Below, piece by piece: positions 63,571-64,000 of a stretch of DNA of 64,000 bases. How positions within the stretch are numbered: position 1 is the stretch's first letter; each line of letters begins with the position of its first letter. Origin of the DNA: Cytobacillus massiliigabonensis (GTDB taxonomy: Bacteria; Bacillota; Bacilli; Bacillales; Cytobacillaceae); contig NZ_LT904902.1 of assembly GCF_900199725.1 (NCBI RefSeq), positions 385,395-449,394 on the forward strand, written 5' to 3'. The notes beneath the pieces were generated by a model that did no database searches, was not told the DNA's origin, and saw only the letters and a program-made list of their open reading frames with translations. The position numbers were made by a program, and so were the translations under genes.

Positions 63571-64000
63571 TTATTTAATAAATTCCTCTTCTACCTTCTC
63601 TTCGGAAGATGATACTACTTTTTTCCCAAATGTAATTAGTACGTTCCAGCTACCAGAAGATTGTCCATCAGCCATATATATTGGTTGGCAGCCATCTTCA
63701 ATCATGCTAAACAGCATCGCTAAATGACGGCCGCCTGATTCAACCCTCGCCATTCTCGCATATTCTGGAAGCATTTGATAGGCAGATTTAAAGTCTTTAT
63801 TCATTACATATTCAATAAATTGTTTATCTAAAGCATGCTCTGCAATCGTTGGTTTATTATGCCTTCCCCTTACGAGATTATGTGACAATGCCCCGCTCGA
63901 TAGAAAGACAACCCGCTTGTCGCTATCACGCAGAACCTCGGCGATGGCTGTTCCCCACCTGTACGTTTCATCAAGACTTGCTGCCAATGTGACTGATAAA
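63571..64000 (-). CDS. Class III extradiol dioxygenase (LigB family), 3' part only
   Basis: The frame is open to the right edge, so only the C-terminal 140 or so residues are present. VVFLSSGALSHNLVRGRH with its conserved His and the downstream MARVESGGRHLAMLFSMI match the LigB superfamily of iron-dependent ring-cleavage enzymes. Next to pobA, the best guess is a protocatechuate dioxygenase (4,5- or, as in Paenibacillus Pra pathways, 2,3-cleaving). The missing N-terminus prevents a firm choice. Confidence 0.82.
   Translation of the reverse strand, partial: LSVTLAASLDETYRWGTAIAEVLRDSDKRVVFLSSGALSHNLVRGRHNKPTIAEHALDKQFIEYVMNKDFKSAYQMLPEYARMARVESGGRHLAMLFSMIEDGCQPIYMADGQSSGSWNVLITFGKKVVSSSEEKVEEEFIK

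Overview
The window is from a low-GC, spore-forming member of the Bacillaceae. The evidence is two alpha/beta-type small acid-soluble spore proteins, Spo0E-like, YjcZ, transglutaminase Tgl and an exosporium-type collagen-like protein, plus SigI/RsgI, YuaF/FloT, a tyrosyl T-box and AGGAGG-type ribosome binding sites. The genus cannot be fixed from sequence alone; a Neobacillus, Peribacillus or Cytobacillus relative would fit. No rRNA, tRNA, CRISPR array or prophage was seen.

Layout. 1-2152: a BclA-like collagen/TNF-fold surface protein gene on the minus strand, running off the left edge and split by an intact IS3-family (IS150-like) element with a 3-bp target duplication. 2500-17500: many short, mostly single-gene units: VOC protein, Spo0E-like, manganese catalase, HTH regulator plus alpha/beta hydrolase, GyrI-like protein, M23 peptidase, YngK-like glycosidase, three small membrane proteins of probable CBO0543 type, tyrS under a T-box with a MarR regulator upstream, YunG and a small potassium-channel-like protein. 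17900-35700: B12-binding radical SAM protein, Ktr potassium transporter, a ba3-type cytochrome oxidase cluster (subunits IIa, II, I, then SCO and a membrane protein), sigI-rsgI, a DUF5667 protein, nhaC, prfC and a LysM/SleB-type hydrolase. 35900-39700: a TPP-riboswitch operon for a thiamine-precursor ABC transporter with a thiamine-binding protein and a TatD-family hydrolase. 39700-47500: two YjcZ peptides, yuaF-floT behind a clear SigW promoter, a sufT-like gene, tgl, SASP, AmhX-like amidohydrolase and pepT.

47580-64000 is an aromatic-compound catabolic region. A sigma-54 activator gene (about 55.1-56.9 kb) is divergent from a minus-strand set coding for an extradiol dioxygenase, an acyl-CoA-dehydrogenase-fold hydroxylase, an alpha/beta C-C hydrolase, a flavin-binding split-barrel protein, a fumarylacetoacetase-family enzyme, a cyclase-family hydrolase and an MFS permease. 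Between them lie a consensus -24/-12 promoter and two 20-bp direct repeats that look like activator sites. The module is bracketed by two same-orientation copies of a roughly 159-bp structured repeat (about 90% identical by hand count). To its right are a TRAP transporter (DctPQM) joined to a Rieske ring-hydroxylating dioxygenase (alpha and beta), then 4-hydroxybenzoate 3-monooxygenase (PobA) and a truncated class III (LigB-type) extradiol dioxygenase. Together they suggest uptake of an aromatic acid, ring activation, meta-cleavage and hydrolysis, but the substrate is not visible in the sequence and the required ferredoxin/reductase and dihydrodiol dehydrogenase are not in the window.
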